The notes: generated by a model from the letters alone, not told the origin. A DNA stretch of 64,000 nucleotides from Bacillota bacterium (GCA_023445445.1 JAEXLD010000050.1:1-64000), one strand, 5' to 3'. Positions 51,215 to 60,008 are shown, counted from the stretch's first letter. A program made the numbers and translations.

Positions 51215-52696
51215 ATGGAAATCAATTTAAGAAAAAAATATCAACTATTTATTGATGGCGAGTGGAGAGACTCTTCAGATGGGGCAACAATAAAAACTTA
51301 TAACCCAGCAAATGGGCAACTACTTTCAGAAATTGCTGACGCTTCTAAAGAGGATGTAGATGCGGCTGTTAAAGCTGCAAGAAAAGCATTTAATAGTTGG
51401 AGTAAAACTACTGTAATGGAAAGAGCTATTATATTAAATAAAATAGCTGATATCATTGATGAAAATTCTGAATACTTAGCTACTATAGAAACTATGGACA
51501 ATGGTAAACCTATTAGAGAAACTATGGGTGCCGATATTCCTTTAGCCGCTGATCACTTTAGATATTTTGCAGGTGTTATTCGTTCAGAAGAAGGAATTGC
51601 AAGTAATATAGATGAAAATACTTTAAATTTAATATTAAGAGAACCTCTTGGTGTTGTTGGACAAATAGTTCCTTGGAACTTTCCATTTTTAATGGCCGCT
51701 TGGAAATTAGCTCCAGTACTTGCTGCTGGTGATACAACTGTATTTAAACCATCTAGTACAACATCATTAAGCGTATTAGAATTTATGAAATTAATTGAAG
51801 ATATAGTTCCAAAGGGAGTAATTAATATAATTACTGGTAAAGGTTCAAAGAGTGGTGAATACTTACAACATCATGAAGGAATAGACAAACTAGCCTTTAC
51901 TGGTTCAACTGAAGTTGGTAGAGAAATAGGAATATCTGCTGCTAAACGTATAATTCCTGCAACATTAGAGCTTGGTGGTAAATCTGCTAATATATTCTTT
52001 AGCGATGCTGATATGAATATGGCCTTAGAAGGAATCCAACTTGGTATATTATTTAATCAAGGTCAAGTTTGTTCTGCAGGTTCAAGAATATTTGTACAAG
52101 AAGATTTTTATGATGAATTTATGGAAAAAGCTGTTGAAGCCTTTGAAAAAGTTAAGGTTGGTGACCCATTAGATCCAAATACTCAAATGGGAGCTCAAGT
52201 AAGCGAATCACAATTAAATAAAATTCTTAAGTATATAGAAATAGGTAAAAATGAAGGTGCAAGAGTACTTACTGGTGGAGAAAGATATATGGAAGGTGAC
52301 ACAAAAAACGGATACTTTATGCAACCTACATTATTAGTAGATGTAGATAATAATATGAGAGTTGCTAGAGAAGAAATCTTTGGACCAGTTGGTGTAGTTA
52401 TTAAATTTAAGACTGAAGAAGAAGTTATAAAATTGGCTAATGATAGTAACTACGGACTAGGCGGAGGTGTATTCACACGTGATATAAATCGTGCTATAAG
52501 AGTTGCTAAAGGTATACGAACAGGTCGTGTATGGGTAAATACTTATAATACTTTCCCTGCTGGAGCAACTTTTGGTGGATATAAAGAATCTGGAATAGGT
52601 AGAGAAACTCATAAAACTATTTTAGATGCCTATACTCAAAAGAAAAATATTCTTATTAATTTATCTGACAAAACAGGTGGAATGTACATTAAGTAA
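51215..52696 (+). CDS. Aldehyde dehydrogenase family protein
   Basis: The 493-residue NAD(P)-dependent enzyme oxidises aldehydes to acids. The catalytic Cys is C286 in GQVCSAGSR, the general base Glu lies in LELGGKSANIFF, and the cofactor-binding sequence is FTGSTEVGREIG. It resembles betaine/aminobutyraldehyde-type dehydrogenases rather than acylating forms. The AGGAGGG site is at a good distance from the ATG. It is transcribed alone from its own promoter and followed by the repeat element at 52742-52908. Substrate cannot be fixed from sequence. Confidence 0.93.
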   Translation: MEINLRKKYQLFIDGEWRDSSDGATIKTYNPANGQLLSEIADASKEDVDAAVKAARKAFNSWSKTTVMERAIILNKIADIIDENSEYLATIETMDNGKPIRETMGADIPLAADHFRYFAGVIRSEEGIASNIDENTLNLILREPLGVVGQIVPWNFPFLMAAWKLAPVLAAGDTTVFKPSSTTSLSVLEFMKLIEDIVPKGVINIITGKGSKSGEYLQHHEGIDKLAFTGSTEVGREIGISAAKRIIPATLELGGKSANIFFSDADMNMALEGIQLGILFNQGQVCSAGSRIFVQEDFYDEFMEKAVEAFEKVKVGDPLDPNTQMGAQVSESQLNKILKYIEIGKNEGARVLTGGERYMEGDTKNGYFMQPTLLVDVDNNMRVAREEIFGPVGVVIKFKTEEEVIKLANDSNYGLGGGVFTRDINRAIRVAKGIRTGRVWVNTYNTFPAGATFGGYKESGIGRETHKTILDAYTQKKNILINLSDKTGGMYIK

Positions 52697-52741
52697 TTCT
52701 TTACTAGTAAATTAGATTATAAAAACAATATAAGTAATGAA

Positions 52742-52908
52742 GGGGCTGTCGGACAATGTAAAATGAATAATGAAAAATGTAAAATTAAAGAAGAAACTCC
52801 CTTAGGAGTTTCTAAAATATATATCTTTTTAGTAATTCCTTTGGAATTACATCAATAATTCTACATTTTTAATTTAGGAGCTGCTGCAACAGCTCCTTAA
52901 ATTTTTCA
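52742..52908. repeat. MITE-like inverted repeat element nested in a terminator
   Basis: An outer stem (GGGGCTGTC at 52743-52751 with ACAGCTCC near 52890) encloses AATGTAAAATTA on the left and TTCTACATTTTTAATTT on the right. Inside are two hairpins, GAAACTCC/GGAGTTTC near 52794-52813 and GTAATTCC/GGAATTAC near 52831-52849. The layout looks like a small non-coding mobile or REP-like element that landed in a terminator stem. Confidence 0.5.
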
Positions 52909-52917
52909 TAAATTATA

Positions 52918-53526
52918 TTAAGATATTTTATTTATTCTTTTAACATGCTTTTTTCTAGCTCTACTACTATCAATATTAGACTTCTTAATCAAACTATATA
53001 TCTCTTCTATTTCCTTTTTTGATAATTTTACATCTGATTTATATTTTTTTATAAATCTTTTCAGTTTATTTATTTGTAATACTGGTGTTTCAGTTTTAAC
53101 TTTTTTCAATTTAGATTTATTAGTAAAAACTACTAAAGAAATAAAAATATCCTTTCTTTTTATACATTTTTCTAATGCTTTAATATGTCCATAATTTTGT
53201 CTAATTGGATTATAGAATTGATTACTATTTCTATTTATAATTTGAGTCCAGTGTTTAGAATATTCATCGCCATATATTAGCCCACTATAATCCTTAGTTT
53301 CTATTACAAAAACTCCCTTTTCTCCTATAAGGATATGATCTATTTGACTTGTTCCATTTTTCCCTTCTATCATTATATCACTAAGAAGTTTATATCTATT
53401 TATTTTATTTAAAATATTATTTACTTCTACTTCCCCTATATTTACCTTCCTAGAATTTCTTTTTCTCTTAACTATAATAACTAATAAAATTACTACTGCG
53501 ATTATTGTTACAATTTTTTCCAACAT
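52918..53526 (-). CDS. NERD domain protein
   Basis: The 202-residue protein has one N-terminal membrane helix (IVTIIAVVILLVIIV) and a nuclease-related domain with the pattern IDHILIGEKGVFVIETKDYSG, in which acidic and lysine residues recall the restriction-endonuclease core. The rest is basic (KRKDIFISLV and RARKKHVKRINK). NERD proteins are found in many bacteria; their roles are not well known. GGAG precedes the ATG. It is a single gene between the repeat element and a terminator. Confidence 0.88.
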   Translation of the reverse strand: MLEKIVTIIAVVILLVIIVKRKRNSRKVNIGEVEVNNILNKINRYKLLSDIMIEGKNGTSQIDHILIGEKGVFVIETKDYSGLIYGDEYSKHWTQIINRNSNQFYNPIRQNYGHIKALEKCIKRKDIFISLVVFTNKSKLKKVKTETPVLQINKLKRFIKKYKSDVKLSKKEIEEIYSLIKKSNIDSSRARKKHVKRINKIS

Positions 53527-53660
53527 ATTTACTCTCCTAATTTTAACTTTTGTTATGTATTTTATATTTTATTATTTATATTAAATTTTGTAAATATCTA
53601 CTTTTTTGTTTATTTTTAATTATCATTTACGAGGATATTATATAAGATATATACTATATT

Positions 53661-53705
53661 AAAAAAAGAGCTACTTATACTAATTTCTTTAAGTAACCCT
53701 TTTTT
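53661..53705 (-). terminator. Terminator after the DUF4179 gene
   Basis: AAAAAAGAGCTACTTA and TAAGTAACCCTTTTTT form an imperfect stem with T runs at the outer ends, directly past the stop at 53724. Confidence 0.72.
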
Positions 53706-53723
53706 ATCATTCCTAATTTTATA

Positions 53724-54746
53724 CTAAAATTTTAATGAAATTGTTTTATCAGAACCATAATATTTAATACTATAGTTATTCTCTTCTATATCATCAATAT
53801 AAAATTGAATATATCCTTTTTTGTCTTTATATCTAGAAAAGCTGCTATTAATTCTCTCTCCTTTTGAATTTACTACATATAACTTCCTACTATACTCTTC
53901 ATTGTCTTTATCAGTAATTACATCATAGTTTATTTTTATTGATAAATTTGACTTAGTTACTTCTGATAAAGTAATAATGTCACCATCTGAAAGTTCAATA
54001 TAATCCTCTTTATTTACATCTAATTTTCTTACATTTTTAGTGATTTCATTAGAATCTAGTTTGAAATTAAAAATCCAATTCCCTTGAATTTTATTTGTTA
54101 TGCCAAACTCTCTATTATCTTCTTTAATAGTAGTGGTATAAGTAAATTCATTATTCATTAGAATTTCAGGATTTTCATTAATATTATCTATTGCAAATAC
54201 GCTAATCCAATTATAAGTATTATCATCAATCTTATTTAAAACACTATATGATACTTTACTTAATACTCCGTCTACTAAAATTTCTCCTAAATTATCTGAT
54301 TTTCTAATTTCATTTATATTTTCATATACTTCTCCATCAGCTTCAGTTACCATTGAATAATCTATTGTTCTATTAATAACTAATTCATTTCCATCAATTA
54401 AAACTTCATTTAATTTTACTGTTATATTTTTATCTGTAATTTCACTATTAAAATTATCAATATAACTATTGATATCCCTATTTATTTCTTTAGTAAAAAA
54501 TGACTTTATATTCATTGTCACTTTATCTATATTTGCATAAATCTCATTATAATTAGTGAATAATGTAATAACTATAACTCCAAAAATCAAGGCTGCTATA
54601 GGCAATTTAGAAGTACTTTTCTTAGTGATTTTCTTATTTAAAAAACTTTTCTTATATTTTAAAATTTCTTCATCTGATAAAGATATATTATCATAAACAG
54701 ATAAATCAATTTCTATATTATTAAATTCTTTATAAATATTCCCCAT
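53724..54746 (-). CDS. DUF4179 domain protein (membrane partner of the ECF sigma factor)
   Basis: The 340-residue protein has about 48 cytoplasmic residues at the N-terminus and one membrane helix (LPIAALIFGVIVITLFT). A large outer domain of DUF4179 type follows, with beta-rich sequence and a conserved-looking core near EVLIDGNELVINRTIDYS. The gene begins 12 bases after an ECF sigma factor, and this arrangement is typical of a membrane anti-sigma or sensor protein holding the sigma factor. GAGGTGAG precedes the ATG. The signal is unknown. Confidence 0.85.
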   Translation of the reverse strand: MGNIYKEFNNIEIDLSVYDNISLSDEEILKYKKSFLNKKITKKSTSKLPIAALIFGVIVITLFTNYNEIYANIDKVTMNIKSFFTKEINRDINSYIDNFNSEITDKNITVKLNEVLIDGNELVINRTIDYSMVTEADGEVYENINEIRKSDNLGEILVDGVLSKVSYSVLNKIDDNTYNWISVFAIDNINENPEILMNNEFTYTTTIKEDNREFGITNKIQGNWIFNFKLDSNEITKNVRKLDVNKEDYIELSDGDIITLSEVTKSNLSIKINYDVITDKDNEEYSRKLYVVNSKGERINSSFSRYKDKKGYIQFYIDDIEENNYSIKYYGSDKTISLKF

Positions 54747-54758
54747 ATTCTCACCTCT

Positions 54759-55298
54759 TTAATATATTTCTTTTAAAATGCTACTAAGTTTCTTTCGTCC
54801 TCTAGATAGCCTATTATATATTTGATAACTTTTCATGTTCATTTCTCTTGATATGTCAATTATATTTTTATTTTCTAAATAATACTTAATAAAGAGCTCT
54901 TTATCTATATTCTTTAAATTACTTAATAGTTCTTTTACTTCTTCTTTGAATTCATTATAAATTACTATTTCTTCAACTGAACCTTTATTATCTGATATAT
55001 CAATTTCATCTATATCTAAAATTGAATTTAACTTTAAATATTTACGTTTATAATCAATTGATTTAAATTTAGAAATTATAGCAACCCAATTTTTAAAAGA
55101 ACCAGTTTCTTTAAAAAGACTTATATTATTCCAAATTGAAAAGAGAATATCATTTATGCATTCCTCTTCATAAAAGGAAATATCCTTTAAGTGATGTTTC
55201 ACTATTGATTTTATCAATCCTCCATAGCTCCTCAATAATAATTCGATTCCAATTTCATCTTTATTTTTAATACTTTTTATAATTATTGAATCTTCCAT
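54759..55298 (-). CDS. ECF-type RNA polymerase sigma factor
   Basis: The 179-residue protein has sigma region 2 (ECINDILFSIWNNISLFKETGSFKNWVAIISKF blocks, key motif FKNW) and region 4 with a helix-turn-helix (NIIDISREMNMKSYQIYNRLSRGRKKL key residues), separated by a short linker. It has no region 1 or 3 and so belongs to the ECF group. AAGGAG precedes the ATG. The DUF4179 gene follows and is probably its anti-sigma partner. I cannot predict its promoter from sequence alone. Confidence 0.88.
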   Translation of the reverse strand: MEDSIIIKSIKNKDEIGIELLLRSYGGLIKSIVKHHLKDISFYEEECINDILFSIWNNISLFKETGSFKNWVAIISKFKSIDYKRKYLKLNSILDIDEIDISDNKGSVEEIVIYNEFKEEVKELLSNLKNIDKELFIKYYLENKNIIDISREMNMKSYQIYNRLSRGRKKLSSILKEIY

Positions 55299-55468
55299 AC
55301 TCTACTCCTTTTAACTTTCTAACTTATATATCGAAGAAAGTTAAAAATATCTATCATAATTATATAATAAAAATACACCCCTGTCGTATTTTAGGAATTA
55401 ACTGGTGTATTTTACTTATAACTCTCTATTTATTAAACACTGTCCTCGATAATAAATTTTTATGATAT

Positions 55469-55507
55469 AATCTGGGCCCCAGAGGAATTTCCCCTGGGGC
55501 CCAGATT
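55469..55507. repeat. GC-rich hairpin, copy 1
   Basis: AATCTGGGCCCCAG (55469-55482) pairs with CTGGGGCCCAGATT (55494-55507). The stem is very GC-rich in an AT-rich region and is followed by TTTCTTCC, so it can be a terminator for the flavoprotein pair on the minus strand side or the plus side. The core TCTGGGCCCCAG recurs at 57418-57454. Confidence 0.75.
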
Positions 55508-55518
55508 TCTTCCATTTT

Positions 55519-56169
55519 TTATTTTCTTATGTATAGGTCTTTAACTGTTAACTTATTAGATTTAATTGATTTTTTCCAGCCCATTTCAGCTGCAAATTTA
55601 TATGCAAATCTCGGAAAATTTGCTGTTATAAAAAGATTGTTATCACTTATTTCATTTAATATATTATTTGAAATAATGGTTAATGCTTTTCCAAAGTTTT
55701 TCTTAGGTCCATGCTCCGCAGGAACACTTTTTACTGAGTGTAGAAGTGGCCCTGCACCGATACCAAGACCTTGTCCCCATTTAAGTCCGCATTTTTCGCA
55801 CCAATTTTCAATTATTTCAATAGCTAATTTATTTTGTTCTCCTTCATAAAAACCACAATTAACTAAAGCATAAACTTTAATATCTTTTTCTTTTATTTTG
55901 TTAAAAGATTCTTCTAGTTGTAGAAGGCATCTTAACAAATGAGATGGTACTCCATCTACATATAAAGGAAATGAAAAAACTAAAATATCAGACTTTATTA
56001 CTTCTTCAATTATATCATTATCCAACTTATTATTTCTAAAATAATATTCAGAAATGCTTAAATTCTTAATGGATTTATTATTATTTAAGTAATTTTTTAA
56101 TTCATTTAATATAATCTCTGAAGCACTATCTTTTATTTTAGGGCTTCCATTAATTAAAGATATTTTCAT
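55519..56169 (-). CDS. NAD(P)H-dependent oxidoreductase, flavodoxin-like fold
   Basis: The 216-residue protein starts MKISLINGSPKIKDSASEII, the FMN-phosphate binding loop of flavodoxin-like reductases, and has LVFSFPLYVDGVPSHLLRCL, the second flavin loop. The C-terminal 60 residues are an extension. It overlaps the upstream flavoprotein gene by four bases (ATGA), so the two are made together and may form one enzyme. The GC-rich hairpin at 55469-55507 follows. The substrate is unknown. Confidence 0.85.
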   Translation of the reverse strand: MKISLINGSPKIKDSASEIILNELKNYLNNNKSIKNLSISEYYFRNNKLDNDIIEEVIKSDILVFSFPLYVDGVPSHLLRCLLQLEESFNKIKEKDIKVYALVNCGFYEGEQNKLAIEIIENWCEKCGLKWGQGLGIGAGPLLHSVKSVPAEHGPKKNFGKALTIISNNILNEISDNNLFITANFPRFAYKFAAEMGWKKSIKSNKLTVKDLYIRK

Positions 56170-56669
56170 AATATATTACCCTCCATTTCCTTTATGTTAT
56201 TAGCAAATGAAATTTTTTCTGCATCCCAATAAAGATTTATACAATTTGCTTTTACTATCCCTTTAGCAGTTTCTTTTTCTTTATCAGTTATTTTATCTCC
56301 ATAAAAGAAAACCTTCATGTCTACTTTATTGTTATATCTTTTTCTGTGATGCATTTCTCCATTTTTTATTTTAAAGAAAGGATGTACATAAGAAATACTT
56401 CTGTCAAAAACGTTTTTTACAAAGGGGCTAAGTCCTCCATAAACACATTTACTTATTATAATAACTTCATTGCATTTTGATAAATATTCTCCCATATTCC
56501 CATATTTGTCTTTTATAATGCAAGATCCTGGTGTCTTTATCCAACATCCAAAGCATCCAATGCAATTATGAATACTTCCATCATCTGAAATAACTAATAA
56601 ATCTTTTACTTCATTTGGACATAATTTTTTAAACTCTTCTTCTTTTAAATCATGTATTATAACCCTCAT
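56166..56669 (-). CDS. Flavodoxin-family protein with a CxGCxxC motif
   Basis: The 167-residue protein has a flavodoxin-like fold with a cysteine motif HNCIGCFGCWIKTPGSCIIKD (key Cys residues of CIGCFGCW) before the loop IIISKCVYGGLSPFVKNVFDR. Members with this motif are NADPH-dependent FMN reductase-like iron-sulfur flavoproteins. The ATG at 56669 follows GGGG by six bases; a GTG at 56681 is the alternative. It is the first gene of the pair with the reductase at 55519-56169. Confidence 0.82.
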   Translation of the reverse strand: MRVIIHDLKEEEFKKLCPNEVKDLLVISDDGSIHNCIGCFGCWIKTPGSCIIKDKYGNMGEYLSKCNEVIIISKCVYGGLSPFVKNVFDRSISYVHPFFKIKNGEMHHRKRYNNKVDMKVFFYGDKITDKEKETAKGIVKANCINLYWDAEKISFANNIKEMEGNIL

Positions 56670-56943
56670 AACAATCCCCACTTATAATTATTTTTTTCCC
56701 TTTTAACCAATATATTTTTTATTATTTAATAATCTCTATATAATAATTATGCACTAATAAAATAAAAGTTTATATATTTTTATTCCAATTTTTAATTATA
56801 TTTTTATTTAGTAATACATTCTATTATAGTCTTAAAAGTAGTTTTCTATATTTATACATATATTTATGTAAGCCTTAATTTATATAGTATTAGGGGGTAT
56901 AATTATTCTTTAAATTATCTAATGATCATTGATATAATAGCCT

Positions 56944-57330
56944 TTATTTATTTATTACAGCAACTTCAGTTGCTACTAATTCAATTTCACTTAATATATT
57001 GCTTGAAATCTTTAAAACTCTTCTTAGTATATCTAAATTTCCATAAGCTGTTAAATGACCATAATAAGAAGGACTTTCAACTAATGCTCCTATATCTTTT
57101 AATATTTCTTCTCTATTATCCTTAATAGATTTTCCGAAAATACTTATATCTCCACTATTAGGTTTTACTAAGCCTAATAGCATCTTTATAGTTGTTGTTT
57201 TGCCAGCACCATTTGGCCCTAAAAATCCATAAATTTCTCCTTCCTTAACATTTAAATTAACTCTATCTACACATTTAACATTATTAAATTCCTTTACTAA
57301 GTTTTCTGTTTTAATAATATATTGACTCAT
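56944..57330 (-). pseudogene. Truncated ABC transporter ATP-binding protein
   Basis: The first 110 residues are a normal ABC ATPase of the bacitracin or lantibiotic export type: Walker A GPNGAGKTTTI and the Q-loop region DIGALVESPSYYGHLTAYGN. The frame then continues with unrelated residues (SEIELVATEVAVINK) and stops at 56944. The signature, Walker B and H-loop are missing, so it cannot work as an ATPase. The AAAGGAG site and start are intact, so a 128-residue product may still be made. No matching permease follows. It looks like the remains of a deletion. Confidence 0.75.
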
Positions 57331-57417
57331 ATTTTCCTCTCCTTTTTGACTTTATGAGTAAATTGTACACTACCAATATTAATTATAATTTTAGCTTACC
57401 TTAATTTAAGCTTAATT

Positions 57418-57454
57418 GGAAAATTTCTGGGCCCCAGGGGCCCAGAAATTTTCC
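57418..57454. repeat. GC-rich palindrome, copy 2
   Basis: An 18-base arm GGAAAATTTCTGGGCCCC (57418-57435) is followed by one base and its exact complement (57437-57454). The core CTGGGCCCCAG matches copy 1 at 55469-55507. It lies in the gap between the truncated ABC gene and the FtsX-type pair. Confidence 0.75.
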
Positions 57455-57503
57455 ATTTAAACCTTATCAATAAAAATTATTAATAAAAAATTACTATTAG
57501 ATA

Positions 57504-57532
57504 TTGATTTTTTTATGAACAAGGTTCATAAT
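57504..57532 (+). promoter_or_regulatory. Promoter of the FtsX-type ABC operon
   Basis: TTGATT (57504-57509) and CATAAT (57527-57532) are 17 bases apart on the plus strand. Transcription would start near 57539, about 54 bases before the permease ATG. Confidence 0.65.
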
Positions 57533-57538
57533 GTACCT
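57522..57538. promoter_or_regulatory. Candidate operator over the -10 of the ABC operon
   Basis: AGGTTCATAATGTACCT is a palindrome with one mismatch and lies over the -10 element, as a repressor site would. No regulator gene lies beside it. Confidence 0.5.
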
Positions 57539-57592
57539 ATGGAAACAAAAACAGTATTAAATAAATATTAATCAAAAGAAGGAGAATAAATT

Positions 57593-58720
57593 ATGTTTTT
57601 AGCACTAAAAGAATTAAAGCACAATAAAGCTAGATTTAGTTTAATAATTGGAATTTTAACTCTTATTATATTTCTAGTATTATTTTTAGCAGGAATTGCT
57701 AAGGGGTTATCTGCTGCTACTGTATCTACAGTTGAAAACTCTAAAGCAAATTATTATATATTATCGGATTCAGCAGATAAATTAATAAGTCGTTCATCTT
57801 TTACAGATGATGATGTAACAAATTTAAATAATTCTAATGACTTAATAGAATTAGATGAAAATGCTACTCCTATCAATTTATTTACAAGTAATTTCACCAT
57901 GGACTCTGTAGATAAGAAAACTAATATAGTTTACTTAGCAATTGATCCATCAGCATTTCTAATGCCTGAAGTTATTGATGGAGATACTTTAAATAATAAT
58001 AAAGAAATTGTTTTAAATAATTCATTTAAAGAAGATGGTATAGAGATAGGTGATATAATTAAAGATTCATCTTCTGATTTAGAATTGAAAGTAGTTGGAT
58101 TTACTAAAAATCAAATGTATGGACATATGTCTGTAGGAGTTATATCTTTAGATACCTATAAAGAAATAATGACTTCTGCAACTGGAAGAGAATATAATAA
58201 CTTTCAAGCTGTAGCTATTAATATGGATAAGTCTACAGAAAACCAAGATTCACTTACTAGCTTTGTTAATGATAATTTAGATAAGAAAGTATTATTAACT
58301 AAAGCTGATGTAATTAATAATGTTCCTGGATATTCAGCAGAACAAGGAACTATTATTATGATGTTAGTATTCTTATTGATAATATCATCATTTATAGTTG
58401 GTGTGTTCTTCTATATTACAACTATGCAAAAATTACCTGAATTCGGAGTTTTAAAGGCTTTAGGATCTAAGATGTCAACTTTAGCATCATCTTTAACATC
58501 TCAAGTATTTATGCTTTCAGTAATAAGCATGGTTATAGGAAATATTCTAACATTTTCTTTAGCTAGTATGCTACCAGCTAGTATGCCATTTGTCTTAAGT
58601 TCAAGAGACGCAGCTTTAGTATCAATATTATTTATAATAATAGCACTAATAAGTAGCCTATTTTCAATCAAGAAAATTAGAAAAGTTGATGCAATTTCTG
58701 CAATAGGAGGTAATTATTAA
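57593..58720 (+). CDS. FtsX/MacB-type ABC transporter permease
   Basis: The 375-residue protein has an N-terminal membrane helix (SLIIGILTLIIFLVLFLAGI), a MacB-like extracytoplasmic domain of about 200 residues and three C-terminal helices (MMLVFLLIISSFIVGVFF and others), the FtsX fold. It resembles DevC-type subunits that work in export or envelope signalling. GAAGGAG precedes the ATG. Its stop overlaps the ATPase start by one base. Confidence 0.9.
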   Translation: MFLALKELKHNKARFSLIIGILTLIIFLVLFLAGIAKGLSAATVSTVENSKANYYILSDSADKLISRSSFTDDDVTNLNNSNDLIELDENATPINLFTSNFTMDSVDKKTNIVYLAIDPSAFLMPEVIDGDTLNNNKEIVLNNSFKEDGIEIGDIIKDSSSDLELKVVGFTKNQMYGHMSVGVISLDTYKEIMTSATGREYNNFQAVAINMDKSTENQDSLTSFVNDNLDKKVLLTKADVINNVPGYSAEQGTIIMMLVFLLIISSFIVGVFFYITTMQKLPEFGVLKALGSKMSTLASSLTSQVFMLSVISMVIGNILTFSLASMLPASMPFVLSSRDAALVSILFIIIALISSLFSIKKIRKVDAISAIGGNY

Positions 58721-59406
58721 TGGAAAGATATGCTCTTCAATTAAAAAATATAACTAAAAAATATAAAGACGGAGATAACGTAAATACAGTTTTAAATAAC
58801 GTATCTATCAATGTTAAGCCTGGCGAATTTGTTGCTATTGTAGGACCTTCAGGATCTGGTAAAAGTACATTTTTATCTATTGCAGGTGCCTTACTTTCAG
58901 CAAGTAATGGTGAAATAAAAATTGGAGATACAAATTTAAGTAAAAAAAATAAAAAAGAATTAGCTGATATAAGAAGAAATAAAATAGGATTTGTATTTCA
59001 ATCTCATCAACTAATACCATATTTAACAGTTATAGATCAGCTAAAATTAATACCTAAGCTTTCTAAAAATAAAAATGCAAAAGAAATTAACGAACATGCT
59101 AATAAACTTTTACAAGACTTTGGCTTAGGAGATAGAATAAATCAATATCCAGCTAAATTATCTGGTGGTGAGAAACAAAGAGTTGCAATAGCAAGAGCTT
59201 TAATGAATAATCCTGATATAATTCTAGCAGATGAACCAACTGCTAGCCTTGATGGAAATCGTGGTCGTCAAGTAGTTTCTATGATTAAAGATGAAATTAA
59301 AAAATATAATAAAGCTGCTTTAATGGTAACTCATGATGAACGTATCCTTGATTTAGTTGATACAATATATAGAATTGAAAATGGAAATATTACTTTAGAA
59401 TCTTAG
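58720..59406 (+). CDS. ABC transporter ATP-binding protein (LolD/MacB type)
   Basis: The 228-residue ATPase has Walker A GPSGSGKST, Q-loop FVFQSHQ, signature LSGGEKQRVAIARAL, Walker B IILADEPTASLDG and the H-loop VTHDE. It is the LolD/DevA type that pairs with FtsX-like permeases. The ATG overlaps the permease stop (TAATG), and the pair forms a complete transporter of the mechanotransmission type, probably for lipids, peptides or drugs. A terminator follows at 59424-59463. Confidence 0.95.
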   Translation: MERYALQLKNITKKYKDGDNVNTVLNNVSINVKPGEFVAIVGPSGSGKSTFLSIAGALLSASNGEIKIGDTNLSKKNKKELADIRRNKIGFVFQSHQLIPYLTVIDQLKLIPKLSKNKNAKEINEHANKLLQDFGLGDRINQYPAKLSGGEKQRVAIARALMNNPDIILADEPTASLDGNRGRQVVSMIKDEIKKYNKAALMVTHDERILDLVDTIYRIENGNITLES

Positions 59407-59423
59407 GCTCATAGAAGTAAACT

Positions 59424-59463
59424 AAAATGGCTGTTGCACTAAATTGTGTAGCAGTCATTTTAA
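59424..59463. terminator. Terminator between the ABC ATPase and the second CarD gene
   Basis: AAAATGGCTGTTGCAC (59424-59439) pairs with GTGTAGCAGTCATTTT (59446-59461) with G-U pairs at three places. It lies between converging genes and can serve both. Confidence 0.78.
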
Positions 59464-59516
59464 ATAAAAATCTACTTATATAACAATAAGAAATATTCTT
59501 ATATCATTTAAACATT

Positions 59517-60008
59517 TTATTGAATACATTTTTTTATGTATTCTTCTACTTCATTTATGTTTATGCCTAAAACAATGGATATTTCTTGATATAATTGCTT
59601 CTTAGCATTTAATAAAATATCATCCTCAGTTTTATTAATCCTCTTTCCTAAAGATGCTTTTTCATCTTTTTCTAAATCAATTGAATGAATAACCTTTATA
59701 ATTTCCGAAACATCACCACTTCTAATTATTGATTTATATTCTTGATTTTTCTTTCTAAAATCATCTATATCAATAGTTTCCTTTTTAGAAATACATTCTA
59801 TTAATTTCATAACCTCATTCTTAGTCATAAGTTCTCTAATAGCCACAGTTTTATTATCTACAGGAATCTTTATAATCATTTTTTTATTATTAATTGGAGC
59901 TAAGATATAATACTCTTGTTCTTTATCCTTTAATTGCATTTTTTCTATGTCTTCAATCATACAAACTCCATTTAGACCGTATACTACATAATCATTTATT
60001 TTAAACAT
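59517..60008 (-). CDS. CarD/CdnL-family transcription factor, second copy
   Basis: The 163-residue protein begins MFKINDYVVYGLNGVCMIED, the Tudor-like RNA polymerase-binding domain, and has the family block IPVDNKTVAIRELMTK. It has a helical C-terminal part. It is a paralogue of the protein at 6515-7009, with the same start and the shared block (IPVDNDKVTIKELLTK there). AAGGAGG precedes the ATG. It stands alone with a terminator on each side. Confidence 0.88.
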   Translation of the reverse strand: MFKINDYVVYGLNGVCMIEDIEKMQLKDKEQEYYILAPINNKKMIIKIPVDNKTVAIRELMTKNEVMKLIECISKKETIDIDDFRKKNQEYKSIIRSGDVSEIIKVIHSIDLEKDEKASLGKRINKTEDDILLNAKKQLYQEISIVLGININEVEEYIKKCIQ

